Shown piece by piece: positions 13,818 to 21,698 of a stretch of 21,698 nt of DNA; within the stretch, counting starts at the first letter, position 1; each line of letters opens with the position of its first letter. A program made the position numbers and the translations under genes. The notes beneath the pieces were generated by a model. It did no database searches. It was not told the origin of the DNA and saw nothing but the letters and a program-made list of their open reading frames with translations. The DNA is from QYQD01 sp040755415 (GTDB taxonomy: Bacteria; Desulfobacterota; QYQD01). The stretch is taken from contig JBFMAZ010000101.1 of assembly GCA_040755415.1 (NCBI GenBank), positions 1 through 21,698 of the forward strand. Direction: 5' to 3'.

Positions 13818-14783
13818 TTACGAGTTCATCAATTTTGACTCTTTATTAAAAACAACGGCGGCGGCACCGATAATCCCGGCTGCGTCCTTCAATGCCCAGG
13901 GGACAATAGGCACCTCCGGCCTTGTTCCAGGCATAACCCGCCGGGCATACTCCGTGCGCAAAGGCCCTATAAAAAAATCCCAGGCCCCGGAAACGCCTCC
14001 GCCAATAATGATGGCCTCGAGGCAGAGTAGGTTCATTACACTGGCTATGGCCACACCGAGGGCCTTACCCAACTCGGCAAAGAGTTCCAAGGCCCAGGGG
14101 TCTCCCTGCCCGGCCAGATCTGCAATGAGACGGGCGGAAAGTGCACCCGGATCAGAGGCCATCTTTTGCGCCAACAGGCCCTCTTTCCCTTCTCTAAGAC
14201 CCTCGCGGGCCATGCGGATGAGCCCGGTGGCCGAGGCCACGGTCTCCAGACAGCCATAATTACCGCAGTTGCACCGGGCTCCCTGCCGGTCGATGGTCAC
14301 ATGCCCTATCTCTCCGGCCGTGCCACATCCGTGCCATATCTCATTGTGGAGTATAAGTCCTCCTCCTACGCCGGTGCCCAGTGTGATACACAAAAAATTT
14401 TCGTATCCACGGCCGGCGCCCTGCCACTTTTCCCCAAAGGCAATAAGGTCGGCATCATTATCTACCAGAACAGGCCGCCCAAGCCGGGCCTCCATTATCT
14501 CGGTCAGCGGGATGTGGTCCCAGCCCGGCAAATTAGGCGAGAAACGAACCACTCCTTTTGTATGATCCACCGCGCCGGCTATACCTATTCCGATACCGGC
14601 GACCATCCCCGGCGCTTCCTGCATCACCTCAGAGACGGCTGACACTACCCTATCAATAAGTTTATGCGGCCCCAGGTGCCCTTCCGATGGAAATTTTTTT
14701 ATAATACCATATTGCCCGGTTTCATCAACTACAGCCAGACGAAAATGGGTCCCGCCAATATCCACGCCTACCGCATAGGGCAT
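13818..14783 (-). CDS. ROK-family sugar kinase, probable glucokinase
   Basis: The protein is expected to phosphorylate glucose or a related sugar with ATP in the cytoplasm. From the ATG at 14783 (8 bp after AGGAG; an ATG at 14807 would add eight residues) it is 321 residues. It has DIGGT phosphate-binding (7-11), the catalytic Asp110 in VDNDAD, GTGVGGGLIL (about 136-145), EIGH (158-161) and the ROK zinc signature CNCGNYGCLE (171-180). There is no N-terminal helix-turn-helix, so it is a kinase rather than a ROK repressor. The next gene on the strand, lepA, is 250 bp away across a repeat. Substrate assignment rests on family resemblance only. Confidence 0.9.
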   Translation of the reverse strand: MPYAVGVDIGGTHFRLAVVDETGQYGIIKKFPSEGHLGPHKLIDRVVSAVSEVMQEAPGMVAGIGIGIAGAVDHTKGVVRFSPNLPGWDHIPLTEIMEARLGRPVLVDNDADLIAFGEKWQGAGRGYENFLCITLGTGVGGGLILHNEIWHGCGTAGEIGHVTIDRQGARCNCGNYGCLETVASATGLIRMAREGLREGKEGLLAQKMASDPGALSARLIADLAGQGDPWALELFAELGKALGVAIASVMNLLCLEAIIIGGGVSGAWDFFIGPLRTEYARRVMPGTRPEVPIVPWALKDAAGIIGAAAVVFNKESKLMNS

Positions 14784-14830
14784 AATCATATCTCCTGATC
14801 CGGACAAACCGTTTTGTCAAACGACATAGC

Positions 14831-15122
14831 CGTAACCAAATCCGAATATCGAAATTCGAAACAAATCCGAAATCCAAATGCTCAAATGACCGAAACATAA
14901 TTGAGGCTCTTGCAAAAGTCGTCACACCGGTGGAAACCGGTGTCCAGAGGTATTTCAATCTGCTCGAAATTACTGGATTCCGGCTTTCGCCGGAATGACG
15001 AGAATGGACGAGAATGCCGGTCATGAGACTTTTGCAAGAGCCTCATAATTGTTTAGAATTTTGGCCATTTGAATTTGTTTCGAGTTTCGTGCTTCGGATT
15101 TCGAATTTTCCATCTCTGTGGT
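14831..15122. repeat. Family A repeat interrupted by a MITE
   Basis: The left arm (AACCAAATCCGAATATC, GCTCAAATGACCGAAAC) runs to CATAATTG at 14903. After 140 bp the sequence resumes with CATAATTGTTTAGAATTTTG and the right arm GTGCTTCGGATTTCG. Removing 14904-15051 recreates the junction seen in the uninterrupted copies at 5998 and 5577. It lies in the divergent gap between the ROK kinase and pilM. Confidence 0.88.
14904..15043. mobile_element. MITE, family B copy 2 (140 bp) with perfect 8 bp duplication
   Basis: Perfect 17 bp terminal inverted repeats AGGCTCTTGCAAAAGTC (14904-14920) and GACTTTTGCAAGAGCCT (15027-15043) bound the element. CATAATTG is duplicated on both sides (14896-14903, 15044-15051). 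The interior forms two hairpins, ACACCGGT/ACCGGTGT and ATTCCGGC/GCCGGAAT. It has no ORF, so it would depend on a transposase encoded elsewhere. Confidence 0.92.
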
Positions 15123-15284
15123 CAATTCTTGACCCTTTAGCCTTTTCTCCATATCCTGGAATATTTTTTGCAAGACCTCCGGCATATTAGTATACGATTT
15201 TGGGCTTTGCAAATAAAAAACTGTCAAAATGTTTAAGCATATATTATAACTTGCCGATACAACTGATGAACTGAAAATGACAAC

Positions 15285-15315
15285 TTGACAACCGGATATA
15301 TTTATGCGGTATAAA
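15285..15315 (+). promoter_or_regulatory. Candidate promoter for the pil operon
   Basis: TTGACA (15285-15290) and TATAAA (15310-15315, 5/6 of the -10 consensus) lie in an AT-rich region with a 19 bp spacer, slightly long. Transcription from here would give a leader of about 300 nt running through the hairpin array into pilM. I see no -24/-12 sigma54 site in the same gap. Confidence 0.45.
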
Positions 15316-15360
15316 GAAGCAATGTTAAAAAATTATAAATTCCTAAAAATATTTTACAAA

Positions 15361-15556
15361 TCCCCCCATCCCCCCCTTTGCTAAAGGGGGGATACGTTAA
15401 GCCCCCTTTGGAAAGGGGGGATACGTTAAGCTCCCTTTGGAAGGGGGGATACGTTAAGCCCCCTTTGGAAAGGGGGGATACCGTTAACACCCCCTTTTTG
15501 GAAAAGGGGAAAATACCGTTAATCCCCCTCTTTGGGAAAGAGGGGTCAGGGGAGAT
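15361..15556 (+). repeat. Tandem array of six C/G hairpins before pilM
   Basis: Six palindromes of the CCCCCTTTGGAAAGGGGG type lie at 15371-15391, 15402-15420, 15431-15448, 15459-15477, 15490-15509 and 15524-15545. The first three linkers are identical (ATACGTTAAG); the last two are variants with ATACCGTTAA. The outer flanks (CCCCCCATCC, GTCAGGGGAGATTTTAAAA) resemble the ends of the family C hairpin pair, so this may be an expanded relative. It ends 77 bp before the pilM start. Confidence 0.85.
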
Positions 15557-15622
15557 TTTAAAAATCTAAAAACTAAGATAGTGTGGATTTTTTAACAATC
15601 TCTGGAGAAGAAAATACAAGGT

Positions 15623-16675
15623 ATGTTTTTTAAAAAACAAAAATTCGCCCTGGGGTTAGATATCGGCTCCCATTCTATAAAGGTAGCTGAGGTAACAGAC
15701 TCTTCGCATGGGTTACAACTGAAAAGCTTTGGCATAGCAGCCGTTCCCGGGCAGGCCATTGTCGAGGGAGTGGTAAAAGAGCGGGCACAGGTGGCTGATA
15801 TTATAGCCGCGCTGGTGAACAATTTAAAGATAACGGGCAGGCGCACAGCGGCATCTATCGCCGGTTATTCGGTTATTATAAAAAAGATAAACATGCCGCT
15901 TATGAGTGATAAGGAACTGGAGGATAATATTGCGGTTGAGGCCGCACAGTATATTCCTTTTGATATTAACGACGTCTATATCGATTTCCAGATACTGGGA
16001 GCGAGCGCAGAGAAAAAAGACCGCATGGACGTTATGCTGGTGGCTGCAAAGCGTGAAACGATAGACGAATACTCTGAGTTAATCCGCGATGCCAATCTTG
16101 TTCCTACTATTATCGATGTCGACCCCTTTGCGCTGGAAAATGCCTATGAAGCCAATTACGACACGGAAAATCAGAACATCGCCCTGGTGGATATCGGGGC
16201 CTCCAAGATCAATATCAACATCCTGATTAACGGCGTCTCTACCTTCACCCGGGATGCCTCCTTTGGCGGCGATCAGATCACGGAACAGATTCAATCCAGG
16301 CTTGGCCTGCCCTACGATCAGGCGGAAATTTTGAAGATAAGCGGCAATGTGAACGGAGATAAGCGGCCAATCCTTGAGGAGATATTTTCTTCTACATGCT
16401 CCCTCTGGACGATGGAAATAAGGCGGGCTATTGACTTCTATTACGCAAACTATCCGGACCATAGCCTGGCTAAGATTGTACTGAGCGGCGGATCGGCCAA
16501 GATCGCCGGACTCAGCGATATCTTACGCCTGGAGACAGATATACCGGTAGAAACATTTGATCCTTTTGCCCGCATAGATGTGGATCCTGACCGGTTTGAT
16601 CCGGAGTACATAAGCCAGATAGGCCCTCAAGCCGCTATAGCTATCGGCCTGGCCCTGAGAAGTGTAGAGACATGA
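15623..16675 (+). CDS. pilM: Type IV pilus assembly protein PilM
   Basis: PilM is the actin-like cytoplasmic ATP-binding member of the type IV pilus alignment complex; it binds the N-terminal tail of PilN. The 350 residues are the usual length. Nucleotide-fold motifs are visible: LGLDIGSHSIKVAEV (10-24), ALVDIGASKININI (about 187-200) and VLSGGSAKIAGL (about 286-297). The start ATG at 15623 matches the family N-terminus (MFFKKQK); ribosome sites are imperfect, with GGAGAAG 12 bp away and AAGG almost adjacent. It overlaps pilN by 4 bp and heads a five-gene operon. It is divergent from the ROK kinase. Confidence 0.95.
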   Translation: MFFKKQKFALGLDIGSHSIKVAEVTDSSHGLQLKSFGIAAVPGQAIVEGVVKERAQVADIIAALVNNLKITGRRTAASIAGYSVIIKKINMPLMSDKELEDNIAVEAAQYIPFDINDVYIDFQILGASAEKKDRMDVMLVAAKRETIDEYSELIRDANLVPTIIDVDPFALENAYEANYDTENQNIALVDIGASKININILINGVSTFTRDASFGGDQITEQIQSRLGLPYDQAEILKISGNVNGDKRPILEEIFSSTCSLWTMEIRRAIDFYYANYPDHSLAKIVLSGGSAKIAGLSDILRLETDIPVETFDPFARIDVDPDRFDPEYISQIGPQAAIAIGLALRSVET

Positions 16676-17256
16676 TTAAAATAAATCTCTTACCCGTCAG
16701 ATTAGCCAAGAAGAAGGAAAATATCCGTAAACAATTATCGGTATGCCTTCTGTCCGTATTCTTTATCGTTTTAGTCATGGCTTATCTGGGCATTTCCTTT
16801 TCGTATAAGATAAAATCGCTGACTGCTGATATCGGGCAGGTCCGAAATGAGATAGGTGAGTACAATAAGGTGGTCCAGGGACTCGAAGAGCAAAAAAAAC
16901 AAAAGGACTTAATCCAGAAAAAGCTTGACGTACTTGGCCGGTTGCAGAGAAACAAAACCGGGCCGGTACATATGCTGGATGAAATAAGCACAAATTTGCC
17001 GGAAAAAAGGTTATGGCTCAAGGCTATCAAACAGACCGAAAATAAGCTCCTCCTGGAAGGAGTGGCCCTGGATAACGCTACCATAGCCCTATACATGAAG
17101 AGCCTGGCTGCCTCTCCCTATTTTACCAATGTGGACCTAATAAATTCGGCCCAGGAGACGGTCAGCAGCGTGAAATTGATGCAGTTTAGCATTACTTGCG
17201 AGATCAAGGGGCTACAGCCTGAAAACAAAGAAAAGGATAGTGAGAAAAAGGCATGA
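16672..17256 (+). CDS. pilN: Type IV pilus assembly protein PilN
   Basis: PilN is a bitopic inner-membrane protein linking PilM to PilO. The 194 residues start MIKINLLPVR, containing the INLLP tail that inserts into PilM. One membrane helix (about 23-44) is followed by a coiled-coil (about 45-85) and a ferredoxin-like periplasmic domain. The ATGA overlap with pilM and another ATGA overlap with pilO imply translational coupling. Confidence 0.94.
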   Translation: MIKINLLPVRLAKKKENIRKQLSVCLLSVFFIVLVMAYLGISFSYKIKSLTADIGQVRNEIGEYNKVVQGLEEQKKQKDLIQKKLDVLGRLQRNKTGPVHMLDEISTNLPEKRLWLKAIKQTENKLLLEGVALDNATIALYMKSLAASPYFTNVDLINSAQETVSSVKLMQFSITCEIKGLQPENKEKDSEKKA

Positions 17257-17870
17257 AGGGTTTAAGTCTGCCACCCAGGATAGAACATATAGTTACCGGG
17301 TTGCCCTTTAAGCAGAAGATTTTGATTTATATCGGCATACTTGCGGCCCTGGTAGCGGTTTTTGTCGCTGTTTTGATCGGCCCCCAATTCAAAAAGATCG
17401 GGAAACTGCGCGGGGAACTTGAAGATGCACAGGCCACCCTATCCAAGGTTAAACATAAGGCGGCTAACCTGGCGCAATTCAAGGCTGAACTTGAGGCTAC
17501 CAGGGCCCAATTTGAGCAGGCCCTTTTACTCCTCCCGGATAAAAAAGAGATACCTTCCCTACTGACCAACATTTCGAACCTGGGAAACGAAGCAGGCCTG
17601 GAATTTATTCTCTTTAAGCCTAAAGAAGAAGTGCCTAAGGATTTTTATGCCGAAATACCTGTAGAGATTATCGTTGAGGGCCCATATCATAACGTGGCCG
17701 TATTTTTTGACAGGGTGAGTAAGCTGCCGCGCATAGTCAATATCTCTAATGTCTCTATGACTGATCCCAAAAAGGCACATGGCGCCATGATAGTAAAGAC
17801 CTCTTGTCTGGCTACCACGTACCGATTTGTAGAGGGCAAGCCTGGTGAAGAAGAGCAAAAGAAAAAGTAG
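17253..17870 (+). CDS. pilO: Type IV pilus assembly protein PilO
   Basis: PilO is the inner-membrane partner that forms a heterodimer with PilN and contacts PilP. The 205 residues contain one membrane helix (about 22-44), a periplasmic coiled-coil (about 48-88) and a ferredoxin-like domain with FYAEIPVEIIVEGPYHNVA (about 131-149), typical of PilO. ATG at 17253 overlaps the pilN stop. The 3' end overlaps pilP by 26 bp. Confidence 0.94.
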   Translation: MKGLSLPPRIEHIVTGLPFKQKILIYIGILAALVAVFVAVLIGPQFKKIGKLRGELEDAQATLSKVKHKAANLAQFKAELEATRAQFEQALLLLPDKKEIPSLLTNISNLGNEAGLEFILFKPKEEVPKDFYAEIPVEIIVEGPYHNVAVFFDRVSKLPRIVNISNVSMTDPKKAHGAMIVKTSCLATTYRFVEGKPGEEEQKKK

Positions 17871-18444
17871 CTACAATAGTTGCAAAAGTTGCAATAGTTG
17901 CGACAAAGGTATCTGGCTGCTGGCGTGCACTTTGATGTGCCTGATGCTTATCTTTGCCGGATGCAGGGACAAGAAAACGGGCCCTTCTTTGAGTATGCCG
18001 GATAAAGGGTCTCAAAAAGTCAAAGCTGCCTCTCCTGCCCCCGGGATGACCGGGGAAATCTGGATGCCAGAAAAATATTCTTATAACCCGGCAGGAAAGC
18101 CGGATCCGTTTGCGTCCTTTATATCAGAAGAGAAGGCAGGGGATAAATCAAAAACCGTATCGTCCGGTTGTATAGCCTTACCGCTGCAAAGCCTGGATAT
18201 TGGCCAGTTGACACTGGTTGCGGTCATTACCAATAGCAGGGAGCCCTATGCCATGGTGGAAGACGCATCGGGCCGCGGTTACATCTTGCGCACCGGAAGC
18301 CGGGTGGGAACACAGGAAGGCGTTGTAACCGGCATCCTGGCAGACCGCGTGGTAGTCACGGAGACAGTAAAAGATTTTAGTGGCAAAACAAGAAAACGAC
18401 CCGTGATACTCAAGTTAAGTGGATCAGGGGAAGGAGAAGATTAA
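17845..18444 (+). CDS. pilP: Type IV pilus assembly lipoprotein PilP
   Basis: PilP connects the PilNO dimer to the secretin PilQ in the periplasm. The 199 residues start at a GTG inside pilO. The lipobox FAGC puts the acylated cysteine at about residue 40, preceded by a hydrophobic segment (23-39). A flexible region is followed by the PilP beta domain (about 95-195: LTLVAVI, AMVEDASGRGYILRTGSRVG). The unusually long 22-residue n-region reads SYNSCKSCNSCDKG and is encoded by near-tandem AGTTGCAA units (17877-17901), suggesting repeat sequence captured into the start of the gene. A later TTG start is conceivable. Stop and pilQ start overlap in TAATG. Confidence 0.9.
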   Translation: MKKSKRKSSYNSCKSCNSCDKGIWLLACTLMCLMLIFAGCRDKKTGPSLSMPDKGSQKVKAASPAPGMTGEIWMPEKYSYNPAGKPDPFASFISEEKAGDKSKTVSSGCIALPLQSLDIGQLTLVAVITNSREPYAMVEDASGRGYILRTGSRVGTQEGVVTGILADRVVVTETVKDFSGKTRKRPVILKLSGSGEGED

Positions 18445-21107
18445 TGCGCTGGATTAGAATACAAGTTCTGGCCATTATAGTATTACTGGGCCTTGGCCTC
18501 TGGTTGCCGTCTGGCACGGCTCATGCGGCATCAAAATCAATCCAGGAGATTGAGTCTGTTACTGTCTCCCAGTATGAATCCACACTGCGGGTTACTATCG
18601 AGGGAAAGGAGCCGCTTACATATACGGCCTTTAAACAGGTCAATCCCCTGGCCGTAATTATTGACATCCCGGAAGCAGACGTAAGCCGGGTGGTGTTCCC
18701 CACGGATTTCGACACCGGCATTATTAAGGCTATAAAAGGTATGTTTTTCGGCGATAAACTGCCGGTTTATTCCCGTATCGAAATCGCACTGGAGAAAGAT
18801 CTTCCCTATACCGTTACCCGCATGGATAAGGGTATAATTATTGCCTTTCAAAAGGGCCCTGTCGCTTCCGTAAAAGAAGAAGCTGCGCCAGGACCCGGTT
18901 CAGAACCTGGGACAGCAAAGAAACCGGATAAGGCACTAGAAGCCGCTGCCGGTTCAGCCGCTATGTCTCCGGCCAGAGGCATAGTTGACGTGGCGGTAGA
19001 TGCCCCTGCAAAAGGGGTAGTAAAAGTGGTTATTTCTGGTGATGGAATACTGCCCAGGGCCAAGTCCTTTACATTGCCAGACCCTTCCAGACTGGTTATA
19101 GACATCCCTGGGATTAAACTCCTGTATCCAAAGAGAGCGGTCTCGGTCCAAAATGATCTCTTAAAAAAGATTCGTTTGGCCGCAAAAGCAGACGGGGTTC
19201 GTATTGTTTTCGACTCTAAAAAGACCGGGTTGTTCCCTTATTCTATTGACCAGGCCGCCGGAGCCATTACGGTGTGGATCGGTAAGCCCGCCTCCGGCGG
19301 GCCTACGGCAGGACAGCCAGAAACCCGAACCATAGATAGATTCGCCAAGGGAAAAGTGGTAGCACCTTCGGTCGGGACTATAGAAGCCATAGACTTCGAG
19401 CCCTTGGAGGAAGGCAAAGTTCGCCTTACGGTGAAGGCCGACCGGAAATTACCCTACAAGCTAATTAACATCGATAAGACTGCTGTGTTGCTTCGCCTGA
19501 GTCAGGCCCTGCTGCCTAGGGCATTGGCCAGACCTTATGATACCCGCTATTTTAAGGGTGCGGTAGAAGGAATAATCCCTCAGCAGTCCCTGTCCACAAA
19601 AAATACCGTGGACATTACCATAAAGATGCGGGATGACGTCCCCTTCCAGACCATAGAAAAGGCAAATATTATCCAACTGGAATTTGAGGCCACAACCGTC
19701 CCTCCAAAACCCGACCAGTTGGCCCAAATAGCGCCGGAGCTTACACCAGAGGCTGCAAAACTACCGGCAAAAGATGAAGCGGCCCCTGACAAGGACACAG
19801 TCTTGCCTCCGGAATTCACTGACCTGTCAAGGGATACGGCCGCGCCATTAGACGATGCCGTTCCCAGAGTAGAATTACCTTTTGGCCCGGATAAGGTCTA
19901 TACCGGACAAAAGATATCTCTGGACTTCCAGAACGCCGACATCCATAACGTCTTCAGACTGCTGGCCGAGGTAAGCAAACTGAATATTGTGGCCAGCGAC
20001 GATGTAACCGGTAAGGTAACCTTGAAATTAGACAGGGTCCCCTGGGATCAGGCCCTGGATGTAGTCCTGGCGGCCAAGGGCCTGGGGATGGTAAGAACCG
20101 GCAACGTCATTCGTGTGGCCCCCCTGGCCAGGGTGGCAGAAGAGAATAAACGCCTCCTCGAGTTGCAGCAGGCAGAGCCCATGGTCACGGAGTATATCCA
20201 GGTAAACTACGGTAAGGCCGAAAAACTAAAGGATCAGATCGACAAGATCAGAAGCGAACGGGGTTCGGTCACATTCGATGAACGTACCAACAAGATCGTA
20301 ATAAAAGACACCCCGGCCGTAATCGAAGACGCTAAGGCTATAGTAAGCTCCCTGGATGAGCCAACCCGTCAGGTGCTTATCGAGGCGCGTATTGTGGAGG
20401 CCACTGCCGATTTCTCACGCGAGTTGGGGGTGCAGTGGGGAAGCGGGACAGCATCAAATATTGTTCAAAAGGTCGGAGGGGAGTGGACTGTCGGTGCCCA
20501 GGGGCAAGCCGGTTCCAATTTTGCGATTAATCCCGGTATACCGGCTGCTGCGGACGTATTGGGCGGCATCGGGCTCACTTTTGGGCGCGTGGGCACCACC
20601 ATAGTCAATCTGGATGTGCGCCTCCTGGCCATGGAGAGTGACGGCAAGGTACACATAGTTTCCTCACCAAAGATCACTACCCTGGACAACAAAGAAGCGC
20701 ATATTCAACAGGGTGCCAAGATACCGTATCTCAAGCAGACCCAGGATGGTATCTCCACCGAATTTGTGGAGGCCACGCTCAAACTGACCGTGGTTCCCCA
20801 CATCACCCCGGATAATCGTATCAATCTGAACATCATGGCCAAAAAGGATGAGCCCGACTGGACAAGGACTGTGCAAGGCACGCCAGCCCTTGACATCCGG
20901 GAGGCAAAGACGGAACTCCTGATTAATGACGGCGAGACAGTAGTGATCGGCGGTATCATTTATGAAAAGAAAACAAAGACTATCGCGGGTGTCCCCGTAT
21001 TATCCAAGGTTCCGGTATTAGGCTGGCTCTTTAAGGGTGAAAAGGACGCCACAGAGCGCACCGAGCTCCTGATCTTCCTGTCTGCAAATACCGTCAAGAT
21101 TGATTAG
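18444..21107 (+). CDS. pilQ: Type IV pilus outer-membrane secretin PilQ
   Basis: PilQ forms the outer-membrane ring through which the pilus passes. The 887 residues have a signal peptide (1-28, AHA cleavage). Three AMIN-like peptidoglycan-binding domains follow (about 36-115, 178-280, 311-412), then a Pro/Ala/Asp-rich linker (about 415-480). Next come an STN/N0 domain (about 489-560, KISLDFQNADIHNVFRLLA), a secretin N1 domain (about 580-640) and the secretin core (about 643-885: VLIEARIVEA, IPYLKQTQDG, VPVLSKVPVLGWLFKG). Three AMIN domains is more than the one or two of many orthologues. ATG overlaps the pilP stop; a terminator follows. Confidence 0.96.
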   Translation: MRWIRIQVLAIIVLLGLGLWLPSGTAHAASKSIQEIESVTVSQYESTLRVTIEGKEPLTYTAFKQVNPLAVIIDIPEADVSRVVFPTDFDTGIIKAIKGMFFGDKLPVYSRIEIALEKDLPYTVTRMDKGIIIAFQKGPVASVKEEAAPGPGSEPGTAKKPDKALEAAAGSAAMSPARGIVDVAVDAPAKGVVKVVISGDGILPRAKSFTLPDPSRLVIDIPGIKLLYPKRAVSVQNDLLKKIRLAAKADGVRIVFDSKKTGLFPYSIDQAAGAITVWIGKPASGGPTAGQPETRTIDRFAKGKVVAPSVGTIEAIDFEPLEEGKVRLTVKADRKLPYKLINIDKTAVLLRLSQALLPRALARPYDTRYFKGAVEGIIPQQSLSTKNTVDITIKMRDDVPFQTIEKANIIQLEFEATTVPPKPDQLAQIAPELTPEAAKLPAKDEAAPDKDTVLPPEFTDLSRDTAAPLDDAVPRVELPFGPDKVYTGQKISLDFQNADIHNVFRLLAEVSKLNIVASDDVTGKVTLKLDRVPWDQALDVVLAAKGLGMVRTGNVIRVAPLARVAEENKRLLELQQAEPMVTEYIQVNYGKAEKLKDQIDKIRSERGSVTFDERTNKIVIKDTPAVIEDAKAIVSSLDEPTRQVLIEARIVEATADFSRELGVQWGSGTASNIVQKVGGEWTVGAQGQAGSNFAINPGIPAAADVLGGIGLTFGRVGTTIVNLDVRLLAMESDGKVHIVSSPKITTLDNKEAHIQQGAKIPYLKQTQDGISTEFVEATLKLTVVPHITPDNRINLNIMAKKDEPDWTRTVQGTPALDIREAKTELLINDGETVVIGGIIYEKKTKTIAGVPVLSKVPVLGWLFKGEKDATERTELLIFLSANTVKID

Positions 21108-21114
21108 CTGTCAG

Positions 21115-21148
21115 CCGCAACCTCCGGGTTGCGGGTTTCGGGTTTTTT
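21115..21148 (+). terminator. Rho-independent terminator of the pil operon
   Basis: CCGCAACC (21115-21122) pairs with GGTTGCGG (21127-21134) around a TCCG loop, followed by GTTTCGGGTTTTTT. The perfect 8 bp GC-rich stem and T-tract start 7 bp after the pilQ stop codon. Confidence 0.75.
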
Positions 21149-21193
21149 AAGCCGCAACTCGTAACCCTTCAGCCCTGAGCTTTTATGGGCGAC

Positions 21194-21282
21194 GTCACTG
21201 GTCATTAGTAGTCATCGGTCATTGGTTAACTGTGGAAGATTGATCACTTTTACCAGTGACAAATGACTACTGACTAATGACA
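21194..21282. repeat. Degenerate inverted repeat of GTCATTAGTAGTCA type
   Basis: CACTGGTCATTAGTAGTCAT on the left is matched by inverted sequence CCAGTGACAAATGACTAC and TGACTAATGAC on the right. Similar motifs occur before lepA (13575-13605). No gene is visible between the pil terminator and the window end (21149-21698). Confidence 0.6.
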
Positions 21283-21369
21283 TTCACTATAGCTACCTGT
21301 CTCCTGCCCCTTTCTTCCTCTCACCACCCATCATTCATTACCCATCCCTAATATAAGCCGCTGTTTCTC

Positions 21370-21398
21370 TTGACAGAATCCGTTAGTAAAGGTAGTAA
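21370..21398 (+). promoter_or_regulatory. Possible promoter for a gene beyond the window
   Basis: TTGACA (21370-21375) and TAGTAA (21393-21398) are spaced by 17 bp. The -10 is only a 3/6 match, and the downstream 300 bp contains only repeats, so this is a weak call. Confidence 0.25.
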
Positions 21399-21459
21399 AG
21401 GCTAGGACTAAACCAGGACGCGGAGAAGGCTAGAGATATTCTTAAAAATAAAAGAGAGG

Positions 21460-21575
21460 TAACAGTTTAGCTGTTTGAAAAAGCATTTTAAAATCCCTCC
21501 CAACCTCCCTTTTCCAAAGGGAGGAGAAACACTCCCCCCTTTGAAAAAGGGGGATGAAGGGGGATTTTGCCCTCT
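21460..21575. mobile_element. MITE, family C copy 3 (right end decayed)
   Basis: The left end TAACAGTTTAGCTGTTTGAA is followed by AAAGCATTTTAAAATCCC and the two family C hairpins in the orientation opposite to copies 1 and 2 (CTCCCTTTTCCAAAGGGAG, CCCCCTTTGAAAAAGGGGG). After GGGGGATTTTGCCC the sequence no longer follows the family and no right terminal repeat is recognisable. Confidence 0.7.
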
Positions 21576-21670
21576 GTGCTACTAACGTTAGAATTCTTAA
21601 AATTCTATTAAGAAAATTCGGATACGCTTAATGAAAACGAGCCATTACAAGTTTAAAGTTCAAAGTTTAG

Positions 21671-21698
21671 TATCAATTTAGCTGTTTGAAAAAGCATT
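21671..21698 (+). mobile_element. MITE, family C copy 4 (cut by window end)
   Basis: TATCAATTTAGCTGTTTGAA followed by AAAGCATT matches the terminal repeat of copies 2 and 3. Only the first 28 bp are in the window, so completeness is unknown. Confidence 0.6.

Noticed and set aside
14725..15024. 99-residue minus-strand frame upstream of the ROK kinase
   Set aside because: It is a translation of the MITE and family A sequence (SRHSGESRNPVI-type peptide), a common false gene from GTCATTCCGG repeats.
15021..15227. 68-residue minus-strand frame between the ROK kinase and pilM
   Set aside because: Its second half is translated family A repeat and its start is a TTG without a ribosome site, so it is not supported as a gene.
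15361..15556. CRISPR-like regular spacing of repeats before pilM
   Set aside because: The repeated units are palindromes separated by conserved 10-14 bp linkers, not unique spacers of 30 bp or more, and no cas gene is present.
15302..15569. Repetitive frames on both strands over the hairpin array (for example SPLSKGGLTYPP units)
   Set aside because: These arise from the tandem palindromes reading open by chance; they have no ribosome site and no non-repeat sequence.

Overview
The window looks like chromosomal core DNA from an uncultured Desulfobacterota ('Deltaproteobacteria')-type bacterium. I infer this from the pilMNOPQ type IV pilus operon, a siroheme/heme cluster (precorrin-2 dehydrogenase, CcsA-like protein, HemA), a Mn-dependent DHH pyrophosphatase, and spacers crowded with short palindromic repeats. 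The taxonomy is an inference from gene content and texture; no rRNA or tRNA gene is visible to test it.

Layout. 1-953: repeats, then an exported single-domain rhodanese. 954-4343: a membrane chemoreceptor (+) converging on a MarC-family membrane protein (-), followed by a small coiled-coil gene broken by a MITE. 4415-5520: the inorganic pyrophosphatase with its own promoter and likely terminator. 5560-9931: repeats, a 59-residue membrane protein, then precorrin-2 dehydrogenase, CcsA-like protein, glutamyl-tRNA reductase and a three-CxxC protein of unknown function, all (+). 10323-14783: on the minus strand, in transcription order, ROK sugar kinase, lepA, lepB and ssb. 15285-21148: a tandem hairpin array followed by the tightly overlapping pilM-pilN-pilO-pilP-pilQ operon and a terminator. 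21149-21698: repeats only.

How the genes work together. PilMNOP form the inner-membrane alignment complex that connects to the PilQ outer-membrane secretin. HemA makes glutamate-1-semialdehyde for tetrapyrroles, the precorrin-2 dehydrogenase directs tetrapyrrole towards siroheme/heme, and the CcsA-like protein handles heme for cytochrome c maturation or HemA control. LepA, LepB and SSB are housekeeping functions in translation, secretion and DNA maintenance.

The unusual part is the repeats rather than the genes. I can separate several families: A, a long AT-rich imperfect palindrome of about 180 bp; B, 129-158 bp MITEs; C, 161 bp MITEs carrying C/G-rich hairpins; E, a REP-like hairpin also found as a 181 bp inverted pair; a six-hairpin tandem array; and short degenerate motif runs. 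Two MITEs sit inside family A copies with clean target duplications. One MITE splits a small gene whose frame is restored when it is removed. One inverted pair supplies the last ten residues of the chemoreceptor and the stop codon of marC. No transposase is encoded here, so the elements are probably mobilised in trans. I found no evidence of a new defence or metabolic system.
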